64,000 bases of DNA from positions 2,211,242 to 2,275,241 of the forward strand of contig NC_011832.1 of the NCBI RefSeq assembly GCF_000021965.1, in the 5' to 3' direction. The notes beneath the pieces were generated by a model, which was given only the letters and a program-made list of their open reading frames with translations, ran no database searches and was not told the origin of the DNA. The stretch comes from Methanosphaerula palustris E1-9c (GTDB taxonomy: Archaea > Halobacteriota > Methanomicrobia > Methanomicrobiales > Methanospirillaceae). A program made the translations under genes and the position numbers. Positions 14,520 to 24,113 of this stretch are shown here, piece by piece (positions within the stretch are counted from its first letter, which is position 1; the number at the start of each line of letters is the position of its first letter).

Positions 14520-17213
14520 TCACCAGAACTGGTGAGTCTGCACATAGTGACGCTCTGCCTTTAAAATTTCACGATAGAACGGATCGCCCTCGGTCAGGGT
14601 TGCGAGGATCCGGGACGCATGTTCCGGCCCGACCCCCCTCCCGGAGAGGGCGATGACCGCTTTTTTCCCGCTTGAGAGGACGATGTTTGCCGTCCTGATC
14701 AATTTCACCTCGACTGCCCGCTCCTCTGCGTTCTTATTCTTCTTGTTCGCTATCGCATAGAGCGGCTCGTCCCACGGTTTCAACGCAGCGATCAACTTTG
14801 CCCCGCAATTCGGGCAGACCGGCTGGTCGGGAACCCGGCTGACCTTCGTCCTGCTCTTCCACATTCTACAGTGCATGCAGCAGAGGATCACATCCTGCTC
14901 CTCGATCCGCCGTCTGATCGTGCCGAGTACCGCCGGGTCCACTGAAGCAGGGGTGATCAGGTCACGGGATGAGAAGAGGCCTGCCGCTCCGAGGATGCTG
15001 ACCCTGCCGATCGTGACCTCGATCGAGCCGGCCTTCAGATCCCCAATCACCCGGGACGCCCCCTCGACGTCCATGTAGGCCGAGAAGAGTTCACGGTACG
15101 CCTCCTGCTGGATCACGGTCTTATCGAAGAGTTCGGAGAGGCGGTGGATACTGATCCGCTCGAAGTCGGCATCGGCGTCGATCGCACCGAACTTCTTGGC
15201 CACCTGCACCAGTTTCCATTTGTACAGCGCCGTTCGTTTCAGTCCTATCTCAAGGATCCCCTGGATATAGGACGGTTCCAGGGAGAAGAGCGTCTCCTTC
15301 ACCTCAGCGGCCCGAACCGATCCCGGAAGGCGGAGGAGCACCCGGTAAGCGTCGATCTCGATCCCGACCGAGGTTCCGTATCGGGCAGAGAGGAGGAGGG
15401 AGAGGACCCGGCCGATCACCTCGTTGGCCCTGTGGCCGGCACAGATGTTGCAGATCACCCCCTCGTCGGTGTTCTCGAGAGTGATCAGACGGTCGGTCGG
15501 AACGACCGAGCGGTTCTTATCCATCTCCGAGAGGAACGTATCGACATAGGCGATGGACCGCCGGCTGTCGGTGTAGGACTCCACCTGCCGGGACCCCCGG
15601 AGGTGCCCGACCTCCTGAGCCACCTCGAACGGGACCGGGATCTGCTCCCCCTCCCAGGAGGGGAGCTCTCCCTTGGCCTTGGTCGCCGGCTCGACGATCA
15701 ACCGGCCATCCTCGATGTCGAGCACCCGCCAGAGCTGTCCCTTGGTGATGAAGACCGCCCCCGTGGTGACCCAGCCGACCACGAACGACTCGTCGAGCGT
15801 CCCGACCGTCCTCCGCGAGACCATGTCGAAGACCGGCACCTTCCGCTCGTCCGGGATCATCGAGAGGTTCGCGGTCAGGTAGCGTCGGGCCCGGCCGGTG
15901 GTGATCACCAGATCCCCTTCGAGCCTGATCAGCCGGTGGAGGGCCATCTGTTCGCAGACCTGATCGAGCAGAGGGCCGGTGCCGGCGAATGGGGCGGTTC
16001 GTTCGAGGATCGCCCGGATCGCCGTCCGGGAGATCTCACCGTATTCGACCGCAATCGCGGCGACCTGATTGGCCAGGACGTCACCTGCACCTCGGGGAAT
16101 CCTGACCTTCTCAACCTCGTTCGCCTTGGCCCGTCGGGCGATCACCAGCGACTCGAGCAGGTCGTCGAACCCGGTGGCGAGGACCGTCCCGTGCGAGACC
16201 CGGTCCATCCGGTGTCCGGCCCGGCCGACCCGCTGGATCAGCCGCGAGACCTCCCGCGGGGAACTGAACTGTACCACCTGCTCGACATACCCGATATCGA
16301 TCCCGAGCTCCATCGATGAGGTGCAGATCAGGGTGGTGATCTCACCATTCCGGAACCGTTCCTCGGCGGCGATCCGGACCTCCTTTGAGAGCGAACCATG
16401 ATGGACCTCGAGATCCCCCCGGTCATAGAGGAGGTGACCGAGCGCTTCGGCGGTCACCCGGGTGTTGGTGAAGACGAGATGCGAACCGGGTGTCGCAAGC
16501 GCCTGTTCCACACATCGCGCCTGCCTTGACAGTTTCTCCCCTGCATAGACCACGGTGAGGTCGAGGTACTTGGAGATCGGCACCTGGACGATCGCAGCCG
16601 AACGACCCGCCCCGGAGAGGAACGCAGCGATCTCCTCTGGATTACCGACCGTGGCCGAGAGACCGATCCGTTGAAAGTTCCCGGCATAGACCGCCAGCCG
16701 CTCCAGCGCCACAGAAAGTTGAGCTCCCCGCTTAGAGCCGGCCAGTTCATGGATCTCGTCGACGATCACGTACCGAACCTTCGCGAGGTGCTTGCGGAGC
16801 TGGCTGCCCATGAAGAGCGCCTGCAGGGTCTCCGGGGTGGTGATCAGCAGATCCGGCGGGGAGAGGGACTGTTTTCTCCGTTCGGATGTCGACGTGTCCC
16901 CATGCCGAACTCCAACCGTCAGCCCGAGCTCGCGGCACCACCACTCCATCCGCCCGAGAATGTCCCGGTTCAGGGCACGGAGCGGGGTGATGTACAGGGC
17001 CTGAAACCCTCCACCCTCCCCCGAGAGCATCCCGCCGAAGACCGGGAGCATCGCACTCTCGGTCTTGCCGGTGCCGGTCGGAGCGATCACCAGCAGGTGC
17101 TTCCCTTTGACGAGCAGCGGGATCGACTGCTCCTGGGCAGGGGAGAGGTCCTCGAAACCCCGCTTTGACAGGCAGGCGCGAACCCGGGGATGAAGCAGAT
17201 CAGTGGCGGGCAT
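14520..17213 (-). CDS. Lhr-family superfamily 2 ATP-dependent helicase
   Basis: An 897-residue large helicase-related (Lhr) protein. The two RecA domains carry Walker A APTGTGKTES (44-53), TPLRALNRD (motif Ia), TTPETLQALF (motif Ib), the DEIH box at 152-155, and SATVGN; motif VI lies in QRVGRAGHR. A winged helix and the Lhr-specific beta domain follow, and a C-terminal zinc-ribbon-like cysteine set (CCMHCRMW ... CPNCGAKL) ends it. Lhr proteins unwind branched DNA and RNA:DNA hybrids and are linked to repair. Start at the ATG at 17213; the longer frame upstream reads through the metallophosphoesterase gene and is low-complexity. It overlaps that gene by 14 bases and is the last gene of a three-gene operon. 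Confidence 0.93.
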   Translation of the reverse strand: MPATDLLHPRVRACLSKRGFEDLSPAQEQSIPLLVKGKHLLVIAPTGTGKTESAMLPVFGGMLSGEGGGFQALYITPLRALNRDILGRMEWWCRELGLTVGVRHGDTSTSERRKQSLSPPDLLITTPETLQALFMGSQLRKHLAKVRYVIVDEIHELAGSKRGAQLSVALERLAVYAGNFQRIGLSATVGNPEEIAAFLSGAGRSAAIVQVPISKYLDLTVVYAGEKLSRQARCVEQALATPGSHLVFTNTRVTAEALGHLLYDRGDLEVHHGSLSKEVRIAAEERFRNGEITTLICTSSMELGIDIGYVEQVVQFSSPREVSRLIQRVGRAGHRMDRVSHGTVLATGFDDLLESLVIARRAKANEVEKVRIPRGAGDVLANQVAAIAVEYGEISRTAIRAILERTAPFAGTGPLLDQVCEQMALHRLIRLEGDLVITTGRARRYLTANLSMIPDERKVPVFDMVSRRTVGTLDESFVVGWVTTGAVFITKGQLWRVLDIEDGRLIVEPATKAKGELPSWEGEQIPVPFEVAQEVGHLRGSRQVESYTDSRRSIAYVDTFLSEMDKNRSVVPTDRLITLENTDEGVICNICAGHRANEVIGRVLSLLLSARYGTSVGIEIDAYRVLLRLPGSVRAAEVKETLFSLEPSYIQGILEIGLKRTALYKWKLVQVAKKFGAIDADADFERISIHRLSELFDKTVIQQEAYRELFSAYMDVEGASRVIGDLKAGSIEVTIGRVSILGAAGLFSSRDLITPASVDPAVLGTIRRRIEEQDVILCCMHCRMWKSRTKVSRVPDQPVCPNCGAKLIAALKPWDEPLYAIANKKNKNAEERAVEVKLIRTANIVLSSGKKAVIALSGRGVGPEHASRILATLTEGDPFYREILKAERHYVQTHQFW

Positions 17214-17970
17214 CTTCCTCCAGCGAGCAGTACGGGCCGATGAAGGTCCCGTCTGCGAGAAAGACCTCTGCCTCGTCCCTGATGATCGCCCGCGAGACCG
17301 GGCTGGACGGGTCACCGACGATCTTCGTGATGTCGAAGCCGGAGAGTTCATTGAAGGCTGGCATCAGCAGCGCCCGGGTCTGATTCAGGCCGGTACTGCC
17401 GGGTTCATCGGACCTTCCAGCACCCCACAGGGCACGCTCATCGAGCGGGGCCCGCAGATAGGCCGGCATCCTCGCCGCGCACCCGACCTCGTCGATCAGG
17501 GAGACGACCGGGTGGTGATGACCGATGATGATCAGGTGGCCGGCGAGCGCCGGGTCAGGGATCGTGTGCCCGTGCAGGTAGCCGACCCCGTCGATCACCG
17601 CCCCGGTGGCAGGGAGCAGTTCCCCTTCTTCGAGGAAGCGTTCAAGCCCGGCATCGTGGTTGCCGGGGATAACCTGCAGGAATGCAGCATCACGAAACGC
17701 AGCCAGAACTGCCGGGAGTTCCCGGTACTCCTGCCGGGTCGTCAGCGGAATCGACTGCTTCACGTCCCCGAGCAGCAGCAGCCGGTCGGGTTTCAGGTCT
17801 CGAACCAGCGCGAGCACCCGCTCGGCACGCTCCTTTGACCTGCTCTGAAGATGATATCCATGGCGGGCCAGATTCGATTCGATCCCGAAGTGGAGATCGG
17901 CGATCACCAGGGTTTCCTCATTACCCTTTACGAGCAGTGCCGGCCCGCTCTCGATGAATGAGAGGTGCAT
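17200..17970 (-). CDS. SbcD/Mre11-related archaeal metallophosphoesterase
   Basis: A 256-residue calcineurin-like phosphoesterase of the archaeal SbcD-related group. Metal-binding motifs are all present: D25 and H27 (IADLHFG), GD in LLLLGDVKQ, GNHD near residue 104, and GHHHP near 150. The family cleaves phosphodiester bonds, often in nucleic acids. It is encoded between an OB-fold protein (one base upstream) and an Lhr helicase (14-base overlap), an arrangement that suggests a joint role in processing damaged or branched DNA. Confidence 0.88.
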   Translation of the reverse strand: MHLSFIESGPALLVKGNEETLVIADLHFGIESNLARHGYHLQSRSKERAERVLALVRDLKPDRLLLLGDVKQSIPLTTRQEYRELPAVLAAFRDAAFLQVIPGNHDAGLERFLEEGELLPATGAVIDGVGYLHGHTIPDPALAGHLIIIGHHHPVVSLIDEVGCAARMPAYLRAPLDERALWGAGRSDEPGSTGLNQTRALLMPAFNELSGFDITKIVGDPSSPVSRAIIRDEAEVFLADGTFIGPYCSLEEDARH

Positions 17971-17971
17971 C

Positions 17972-18685
17972 TCAGATCAGCCGGATCTTCCCTTTCACCG
18001 GGTTGTAACAGTCCCCCCCAGCAAGCATGGCCATGATCGTCTGCTCGATCACGGTGGTCGACAGGCCGGCCTCCTCAGCTGCAACAGTCAGGTCCGCGAC
18101 GGCCATCCCCTTCTGATCCCCTGCCTCAAGGATCCGGGTTAACACATCTGTGGGATCCTCCTCCACCAGGGTTGCCAGGTCCGGAGGCTGCACCAGATTC
18201 AGGACGCGCCCGATCAGAGCCGCCAGTTCCCGGACCCCGTCCCGGTCCAGCGAGGAGGGGGTCTCCAGCCGTTTCGCGGTTTCATCGGCCGTACTGATCA
18301 CCCAGAGATCACGGACCGCCCGGGTGACCGGGGTGATCTCGTCCGGTCTGATGAACACCTGCCTCCCATCCTGGGCCGGCAGCATCGCCTTTCCGATCAC
18401 CGTCACGAAGGCCGGAAGGGAGAGATGCTCCACGGCAGCGGTCAACGCCGGATGGGGACCGTACCAGGCCAGTTCAAAGACACCGGTGCCATCGGAGAGG
18501 CGGGCCACAAAGAGCCCTTTTTCGTCGTCCTGCACCTCGGTCAGGGCGCCGGCGACGAAGAGCGTCCGACAGCAGAGCCCGGTCGGGGTCACCACCCCGC
18601 CATCCTGATTTCCTGGAGAGAGGGATGGTGCTGATGCTCGTTGGAACTCTGCTGCAAATACCCGGTGTGCCGTTTCTATCGCCAT
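17972..18685 (-). CDS. OB-fold nucleic-acid-binding protein (RPA-associated type)
   Basis: A 237-residue protein resembling archaeal RPA-family/RPA-associated proteins (COG3390 group). An N-terminal OB fold spans about 35-130 (FVAGALTEVQDDE, RLSDGTGVFELAWYG). It is followed by a helical linker and a C-terminal winged-helix-like segment (about 175-235: AVADLTVAAEEAGLSTTVIEQ ... GGDCYNPVKGKIRLI), the layout of RPA32. It is probably an ssDNA-binding accessory factor. It is the first gene of the operon with the metallophosphoesterase and Lhr helicase and is divergent from rfcS-mcm. Confidence 0.78.
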   Translation of the reverse strand: MAIETAHRVFAAEFQRASAPSLSPGNQDGGVVTPTGLCCRTLFVAGALTEVQDDEKGLFVARLSDGTGVFELAWYGPHPALTAAVEHLSLPAFVTVIGKAMLPAQDGRQVFIRPDEITPVTRAVRDLWVISTADETAKRLETPSSLDRDGVRELAALIGRVLNLVQPPDLATLVEEDPTDVLTRILEAGDQKGMAVADLTVAAEEAGLSTTVIEQTIMAMLAGGDCYNPVKGKIRLI

Positions 18686-18734
18686 TCATACCCTCTCTTC
18701 CACATCCATCCTACTTCTCAGCAGGTCGACCAGA

Positions 18735-18751
18735 CCTGAAGAATCTTCAGG
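18735..18751. other. Short perfect hairpin in the divergent replication-gene promoter region
   Basis: CCTGAAG-AAT-CTTCAGG, a 7-bp inverted repeat, sits in the 202-base space between the divergent OB-fold operon and rfcS-mcm. It could be an operator shared by both, or a leader hairpin of either. Confidence 0.3.
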
Positions 18752-18887
18752 GTTCGTCTGATCTTCACGTACAGCCTAGTTCACCTTTTGCGGTAATAGG
18801 TTCTCCTGTCAGGGACCCTGCACCACCTGCGAGAGGATGAGCACGATGAGATCATTTTCTACCCTTGAACGATAAATGGTGTGTAGC

Positions 18888-19868
18888 ATGGATGCTGATG
18901 ATCATACCATATGGATCGAACGATACAGACCCACCCGTCTGGCAGATATCGTCGGTCAGGATGAGATCACCGAACGGTTGATCTCCTATGTGAAGGGGCG
19001 GTCTCTGCCCCACCTCCTCTTCACCGGATCTGCAGGTATCGGGAAGACCACGGCCGCCGTGGCCCTCGCCAGAGAGTTCTTCGGTGAGGCCTGGCATATC
19101 AACTTCCGGGAGATGAACGCCTCGGACGAGCGCGGGATCGATGTGGTCAGAAACCAGATCAAACAGTTCGCCAGGACCTCCCCCCTCGAAGGGGCCGAGT
19201 TCAAGATCCTCTTCCTGGACGAGGCCGATGCGCTGACCACCGACGCTCAGGCCGCGCTCCGGCGAACGATGGAGACCTACTCCCGCGGGTGCAGGTTCAT
19301 TCTCTCGTGCAACTACTCCTCCAAGATCATCGATCCGATACAGAGCAGGTGCGCGATCTACCGGTTCCGACCCCTGACACCGGAGGCGATCAGCGAAGAG
19401 ATCGGTAAGATCGCAGGAAAGGAGGGTATCACCGTCACCCCCGATGCGATCGAAGCGATCGTATACATCGCACAGGGAGACATGCGGAAGGCGATCAATG
19501 CGCTGCAGGGGGCTTCGATCGTCTCAAAGTCGATCGACCAGGAGATGGTCTATGCGATCACCTCCAGCGCACGCCCGGATGAGATCGAGGAACTCCTCGG
19601 CCTGATCCTGGTGGGAGATTTTGAAGGGGCTGAAGCAGTCCTGCTCGCCCTGATGCACACCCGCGGGATCGCGCCGGCCGAACTGCTCGGGCAGGTCTAC
19701 CGGGCCCTGAGCGGAAGGAGCATGGAGCGGGAGTTGAAGGTGGCCCTGATCGGTCACCTCGGTGAGACCGACTTCCGGCTGAGTGAAGGGGCTTCGCCCG
19801 ACCTGCAGATGGAGGCGCTGCTCGCCCGGTGCGTGGAGAGCGTTATCGCCCAGCAGGAGAACAACTGA
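18888..19868 (+). CDS. rfcS: Replication factor C small subunit
   Basis: RfcS is the small subunit of the archaeal clamp loader that opens PCNA and loads it on primed DNA. The 326-residue protein starts with the family opening IWIERYRP and has Walker [10 protein letters not shown] (47-55), the DEAD Walker B (FLDEADALT), and the SRC box ([10 protein letters not shown]). It has no intein, unlike many archaeal copies. I chose the ATG at 18888, which has GGTGT five bases upstream; the ATG at 18876 is possible and would add four residues. Its stop overlaps the mcm start (ATGA). Confidence 0.96.
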   Translation: MDADDHTIWIERYRPTRLADIVGQDEITERLISYVKGRSLPHLLFTGSAGIGKTTAAVALAREFFGEAWHINFREMNASDERGIDVVRNQIKQFARTSPLEGAEFKILFLDEADALTTDAQAALRRTMETYSRGCRFILSCNYSSKIIDPIQSRCAIYRFRPLTPEAISEEIGKIAGKEGITVTPDAIEAIVYIAQGDMRKAINALQGASIVSKSIDQEMVYAITSSARPDEIEELLGLILVGDFEGAEAVLLALMHTRGIAPAELLGQVYRALSGRSMERELKVALIGHLGETDFRLSEGASPDLQMEALLARCVESVIAQQENN

Positions 19869-22800
19869 TGAGTGGACCCGAGGATGAGTTCGCAGAGATC
19901 AGCGACCGGGTCGCCGAATGGTCACGATTCTTAAAGACCCGGTACAAGAAGGAACTGACAGAACTCCTTCGTGAGTACCCGCACAAACGATCCCTGGTGA
20001 TCGACTATCACCAGGTCGAGTCCTTTGGAAAGCCGGGTCTCCGGATGGCCGATGAGATCCTTGAGAACCCCGGCAAGGTGATCGAGGACCTCCGGGACGC
20101 CATCAAGACCCAGCACGTGGTCAAGACCAGGAAGAACGAGCAGATCCCCAGGGAGATCAACCTCCGGTTCATCAATCTGCCGCAAAAGATCTGCGCCCGG
20201 GACATTCGGTCCGAACAGATCAACAAGATGCTCAGTGTCGAGGGGATCCTCAGAAAGACCACCGAGGTGCGTCCCCGGATCGTGGAGGCGATCTTCCGCT
20301 GCCCTGCCGGCCATATGACCAGACGGATGCAGGAGTACGGGCGGTTCATCGAGCCTGAGCAGTGCGGGACCGAGGGGTGCACCTTCCGGAAGCTGCAGCT
20401 GATGGCCAAACGCTCCCGGTTCATCGATGCCCAGAAGGTCAGGATCCAGGAGTCCCCGGAAGGGCTCCGCGGGGGGCAGCAGCCCCAGACTCTCGACGTC
20501 GACGTCACCGACGACATCACCGGGACCGTCGCCCCCGGCGACCGGGTGGTGATCAATGGGATCCTTCGCTCCCAGCAGCGGGTCACCTACGGGACGAAGA
20601 GCACCACCTTCGATATCTATCTGGAGTGCAACTCGATCGAGGTGGCCGAGAAGGAGTTCGAGGAGGTGAACATCACCGAGAAGGACGAGGAGGAGATCAT
20701 CCGCCTCTCCACAGACCCGACCATCTATCGGAAGATCGTCCACTCGATCGCCCCGACGATCTATGGGAATGAGGATGTGAAGGAGGCGATCGCACTGCAG
20801 CTCTTCGGCGGGATCACCAAGGAGATGCCCGATGGGAGCCGGCTGCGTGGAGATATCCATGTGCTCCTGATCGGAGATCCAGGTATAGCAAAGAGTCAGA
20901 TCCTCCGGTATGTCGTGAACCTCTCACCGCGAGGGATCTACACCAGCGGTCAGTCCTCGACCTCTGCCGGGCTGACGGCCACCGCCGTCAAGGACGAGTT
21001 TGGTGACGGCAGGTGGACCCTCGAGGCCGGTGCGCTGGTCCTCGCCGACATGGGGATCGCCGCCGTCGATGAGATGGACAAGATGCAGAAGGAGGACCGG
21101 TCGGCCCTGCACGAGGCGATGGAGCAGCAGTGTTATGATGACCAAACGGAGATCCTCACGGAAAAGGGTTGGAAATTTTTCAAAGATCTGGGGAAGAATG
21201 AACGGGTAGCATCATTAACCCAGGATGGATTCCTCACGTACGAAATCCCTTCCCAGCATGTCATATCAGATTACGACGGGCAGATGTATTATATCAAGTC
21301 CAGGCAGGTGAACCTCGCGGTAACCCCGAATCATAACATGTATGTGAACCTGAATAAACGGGCAAACGATTGGGAAGGATTCAAACTTATCCGGATGGAC
21401 GAACTGCCGATTAATAAGCGGATGCGGTTTAAAAAGAACGCAAAATGGCAGGGGGATACCGTAGCAACCCATACAGTTCCCGGGATAATCAAATTCGGCA
21501 ATCAGAACTGTAAGGGATATGAGACCGAACCGATCATCGTAAAAATGGATGACTGGCTGGAGTTTCTGGGATATTTCTTATCAGAAGGAAGCGTCCAGAA
21601 ACACTGGGAAACGGGGGTACCGTACCGGGTTAACATATCCCAGAAGATCCCAGAATCCACGGAGATCATAAGAATATGTCTCGAAAAACTGCCGTTTAAC
21701 TATTCTTATGATGGGGCAAATTTCTCAATTAACTCCAAACAGTTAGCCGGGCACCTTGTAGAATTTGGGAAATGCCACGAAAAATACGTACCGGCGTATG
21801 CAAAACAGGTACCCCCCGAACAGATCCAGATACTCCTGAATGCGTTAGTATTGGGGGATGGCTGGACGAGAAAAACAACCAGACAGACGGTATACATCAC
21901 CTCTTCAAAAAGACTGGCAGATGATGTAACAGAGTTACTTCTAAAAATTGGCTGGTCTGGGAATATCTATTGTCAGCATCATGCCGGGGATACGATAAAG
22001 GATCCACGAGGTATAGAGACGAGATACACCCATGGGATCTGGGAAGTGTCTTTTATCCGTGACGGAGTGAATGAGCCAAATATCAATACCAATGGGGAAA
22101 AACACATCCAGATCAAGCCATATTCAGGAAAAATCTACTGCGTGGAAGTTCCCGAGCATCTGCTGTATGTAAGAAGAGACGGGATTCCAGTTTGGTGCGG
22201 AAACACCATCAGTGTGGCCAAAGCCGGGATCACCGCGACCTTAAAGACCCGGTGTGCCCTGCTCGGAGCGGCCAACCCCAAGCTCGGCCGGTTCGATGAG
22301 TATGCCGATATCGGAGAGCAGATCAACATGCCCCCTTCGCTCCTCTCCCGGTTCGACCTGATCTTCATCCTGACCGACAAGCCGGATCACAAACGGGACG
22401 AGGCGATCGCCGACTTCATCATCAGGTCACACGGGGTGGGCGAACTGATCGCCCAGCACAGCCGGGATCCAATCGAGGGCGTGACCGACGAGTACATCAC
22501 CCAGCAACTCGCCCCGGTCACCCCGGACATCGACGCCGGCATGCTGCGGAAGTACATCGCCTATGCAAAGCGGACCTGTTTCCCGATCCTCAGCACTGAA
22601 GCGAAGGAGACCCTGATCGCCTACTACATGAAACTCCGTGACCTGGCCGACTCCAACAAGCCGGTCCCGGTGACGGCACGGCAGCTCGAGGCACTGGTCA
22701 GGCTGGCCGAGGCCAGCGCACGGGTCAGGCTGAGCAAGTCTATCGAGAACTCAGATGCCGAACGGGTCGTGAAGATCGTCGACACCTGTCTGCGGCAGGT

Positions 22801-23062
22801 GGCCTACGATGCCAAGACCGGCACCTTCGATATCGACAAGGTCGCGACCGGGATCTCCAAGGGGAAGCGGGACATGATCCGGATGATCAAGGATGTGATC
22901 CGGGAGAACGGCGATGTCAGTGGTAGAGCCCAGATCCAGCAGGTGATCGACCTCGTCGCCCAGCAGGGGTTCGGCAAGGACGAAGTGAAGAAACAGATCG
23001 ATGCCTTCCTCCGGAGTGGCGAAGCGATGGAGCCCAAGAACGGGGTCATCAAACTGATCTGA
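19868..23062 (+). CDS. mcm: MCM replicative helicase with an intein
   Basis: The archaeal MCM helicase unwinds DNA at the fork as a homohexamer. The ORF of 1064 residues includes a 358-residue intein, leaving a 706-residue MCM. Visible parts are the N-terminal DNA-binding domain with a zinc motif (CPAGHMTRRM ... CGTEGC), Walker A GDPGIAKSQ near 335-343, Walker B (ADMGIAAVDEMDK), the sensor/arginine finger regions after the intein (LLSRFDLIFILTD), and a C-terminal winged helix. The start overlaps rfcS by four bases, so expression of clamp loader and helicase is coupled. The intein interrupts the highly conserved segment just after Walker B. Confidence 0.97.
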   Translation: MSGPEDEFAEISDRVAEWSRFLKTRYKKELTELLREYPHKRSLVIDYHQVESFGKPGLRMADEILENPGKVIEDLRDAIKTQHVVKTRKNEQIPREINLRFINLPQKICARDIRSEQINKMLSVEGILRKTTEVRPRIVEAIFRCPAGHMTRRMQEYGRFIEPEQCGTEGCTFRKLQLMAKRSRFIDAQKVRIQESPEGLRGGQQPQTLDVDVTDDITGTVAPGDRVVINGILRSQQRVTYGTKSTTFDIYLECNSIEVAEKEFEEVNITEKDEEEIIRLSTDPTIYRKIVHSIAPTIYGNEDVKEAIALQLFGGITKEMPDGSRLRGDIHVLLIGDPGIAKSQILRYVVNLSPRGIYTSGQSSTSAGLTATAVKDEFGDGRWTLEAGALVLADMGIAAVDEMDKMQKEDRSALHEAMEQQCYDDQTEILTEKGWKFFKDLGKNERVASLTQDGFLTYEIPSQHVISDYDGQMYYIKSRQVNLAVTPNHNMYVNLNKRANDWEGFKLIRMDELPINKRMRFKKNAKWQGDTVATHTVPGIIKFGNQNCKGYETEPIIVKMDDWLEFLGYFLSEGSVQKHWETGVPYRVNISQKIPESTEIIRICLEKLPFNYSYDGANFSINSKQLAGHLVEFGKCHEKYVPAYAKQVPPEQIQILLNALVLGDGWTRKTTRQTVYITSSKRLADDVTELLLKIGWSGNIYCQHHAGDTIKDPRGIETRYTHGIWEVSFIRDGVNEPNINTNGEKHIQIKPYSGKIYCVEVPEHLLYVRRDGIPVWCGNTISVAKAGITATLKTRCALLGAANPKLGRFDEYADIGEQINMPPSLLSRFDLIFILTDKPDHKRDEAIADFIIRSHGVGELIAQHSRDPIEGVTDEYITQQLAPVTPDIDAGMLRKYIAYAKRTCFPILSTEAKETLIAYYMKLRDLADSNKPVPVTARQLEALVRLAEASARVRLSKSIENSDAERVVKIVDTCLRQVAYDAKTGTFDIDKVATGISKGKRDMIRMIKDVIRENGDVSGRAQIQQVIDLVAQQGFGKDEVKKQIDAFLRSGEAMEPKNGVIKLI
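21131..22204 (+). mobile_element. Intein with LAGLIDADG homing endonuclease in MCM
   Basis: In-frame insertion between HEAMEQQ and TISVAKAG of MCM. The intein starts with Cys (CYDDQTEILTEKGWKFF, block A) and carries the block B TPNHNMYV. It holds two LAGLIDADG-type motifs (LGYFLSEGSVQ and LNALVLGDGWTRK) and ends with block F/G HLLYVRRDGIPVWCGN before Thr+1. The penultimate residue is Gly rather than the usual His. Codons are visibly richer in A/T than in the flanking MCM. It is 358 residues, so the endonuclease domain appears whole. Splicing residues Cys1, Asn358 and Thr+1 are intact. Confidence 0.96.
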
Positions 23063-23093
23063 TCCCCGTACTCTGGTCGAATATTTCTTTTTT

Positions 23094-24017
23094 TCAGGTG
23101 ACCAGCTCTGCGATCATCGGAATCGTGATGATGCAGAAGAGGGTCGAGATGAAGACCCCCTGCGAGGCGAGCTCGGCGTCTGATTTGTATTCCTCTGCCA
23201 GCAGCACCGCATTGGCCGCAGACGGCATCGCCGCCAGGATCACCGGAACGCCGAGCATCAACGGGTCGGTGATGAAGGACCGGAGGATCGCCCAGGTGAG
23301 CAGCGGCATCACCAGCAACCGCATGGCGCTGACCACGTAGATCCGCCAGTTGGAGAAGATCGACTTCAGAGCCATCTCAGCCAGCACCCCCCCGATCACG
23401 ATCATCGAGAGGGGCGTCGTCAGATCCCCGAGGAGGGTGACGGCACCGCCGATCGGTCCGGGCAGGGTGAACGAGGTCAGGAAGAAGATCAACCCGATGA
23501 CCACCGCCGTAACCCCGGGGTTCAGCAGAATCTTCGGATCGAGGTCGGAGAGTCCGCCCCCGGTTCGCTTCAGCATCAGAATCCCAACGGTGAAGATGAG
23601 CAGGTTGAACGGAAGCATATACATCGAAGCATAGAAGAGGGCACCCTTCCCGAAGATCGCCGAGATGACCGGGAAGCCCATGAACGCAACATTTGGAAAT
23701 GCAAGCAGGAACTGGTAGGTTCCACTCCCCAGACCGGTTACGCCGAGGAGGCGGGGCAGAGGCCAGGCTACGACGAATGCGATCAGATAGAAGACGAGCG
23801 CGAGCAGCAGCACCTCCTCCCCCTGACCTAACAACTGATCGGTGAACGGCACCTGCAGGGATTCGATGATCATCGCCGGCAGGGCGAACCGGACCAGAAA
23901 CGAGGTGAGCCCCTGGATCCCCTGCCGATCGAGGGCCCCCGATACCCGTGCCCAGTAGCCGACGACCAGCAGCAGAAAGAGGATCACAATCTGATCCAGC
24001 ACGGTAAAGAAATCCAT
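23094..24017 (-). CDS. AEC-family permease (auxin efflux carrier-like)
   Basis: A 307-residue membrane protein of the auxin efflux carrier family (PF03547) with ten predicted helices. The N-terminal half contains ALPAMIIESL and FPNVAFMGFPV, and the C-terminal half MPSAANAVLLAEEY, both typical of AEC carriers. In prokaryotes such proteins move dicarboxylates or similar anions, and the substrate is unknown here. I start at the ATG at 24017 (MDFFTV); a TTG three codons upstream is also open. The gene converges on mcm with about 30 bases between. Confidence 0.82.
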   Translation of the reverse strand: MDFFTVLDQIVILFLLLVVGYWARVSGALDRQGIQGLTSFLVRFALPAMIIESLQVPFTDQLLGQGEEVLLLALVFYLIAFVVAWPLPRLLGVTGLGSGTYQFLLAFPNVAFMGFPVISAIFGKGALFYASMYMLPFNLLIFTVGILMLKRTGGGLSDLDPKILLNPGVTAVVIGLIFFLTSFTLPGPIGGAVTLLGDLTTPLSMIVIGGVLAEMALKSIFSNWRIYVVSAMRLLVMPLLTWAILRSFITDPLMLGVPVILAAMPSAANAVLLAEEYKSDAELASQGVFISTLFCIITIPMIAELVT

Positions 24018-24113
24018 CTGTATCAAGAAAGAACGCAGAGACGGGATATAAGGGCATGGAATGCTGCAGCACCGGAGAACCTATTTATTCCCTTTTCCCG
24101 AATAGTACCCCCT

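Noticed and set aside
15144-16319. 391-codon open frame on the plus strand opposite the Lhr helicase gene
   Set aside because: It is rich in Arg, Asp, Pro and Gly with no family features; it is the antisense shadow of a well-supported helicase.
19931-20860. 309-codon minus-strand frame inside mcm
   Set aside because: Leu/Asp/Gly-rich shadow of the MCM N-terminal domain.
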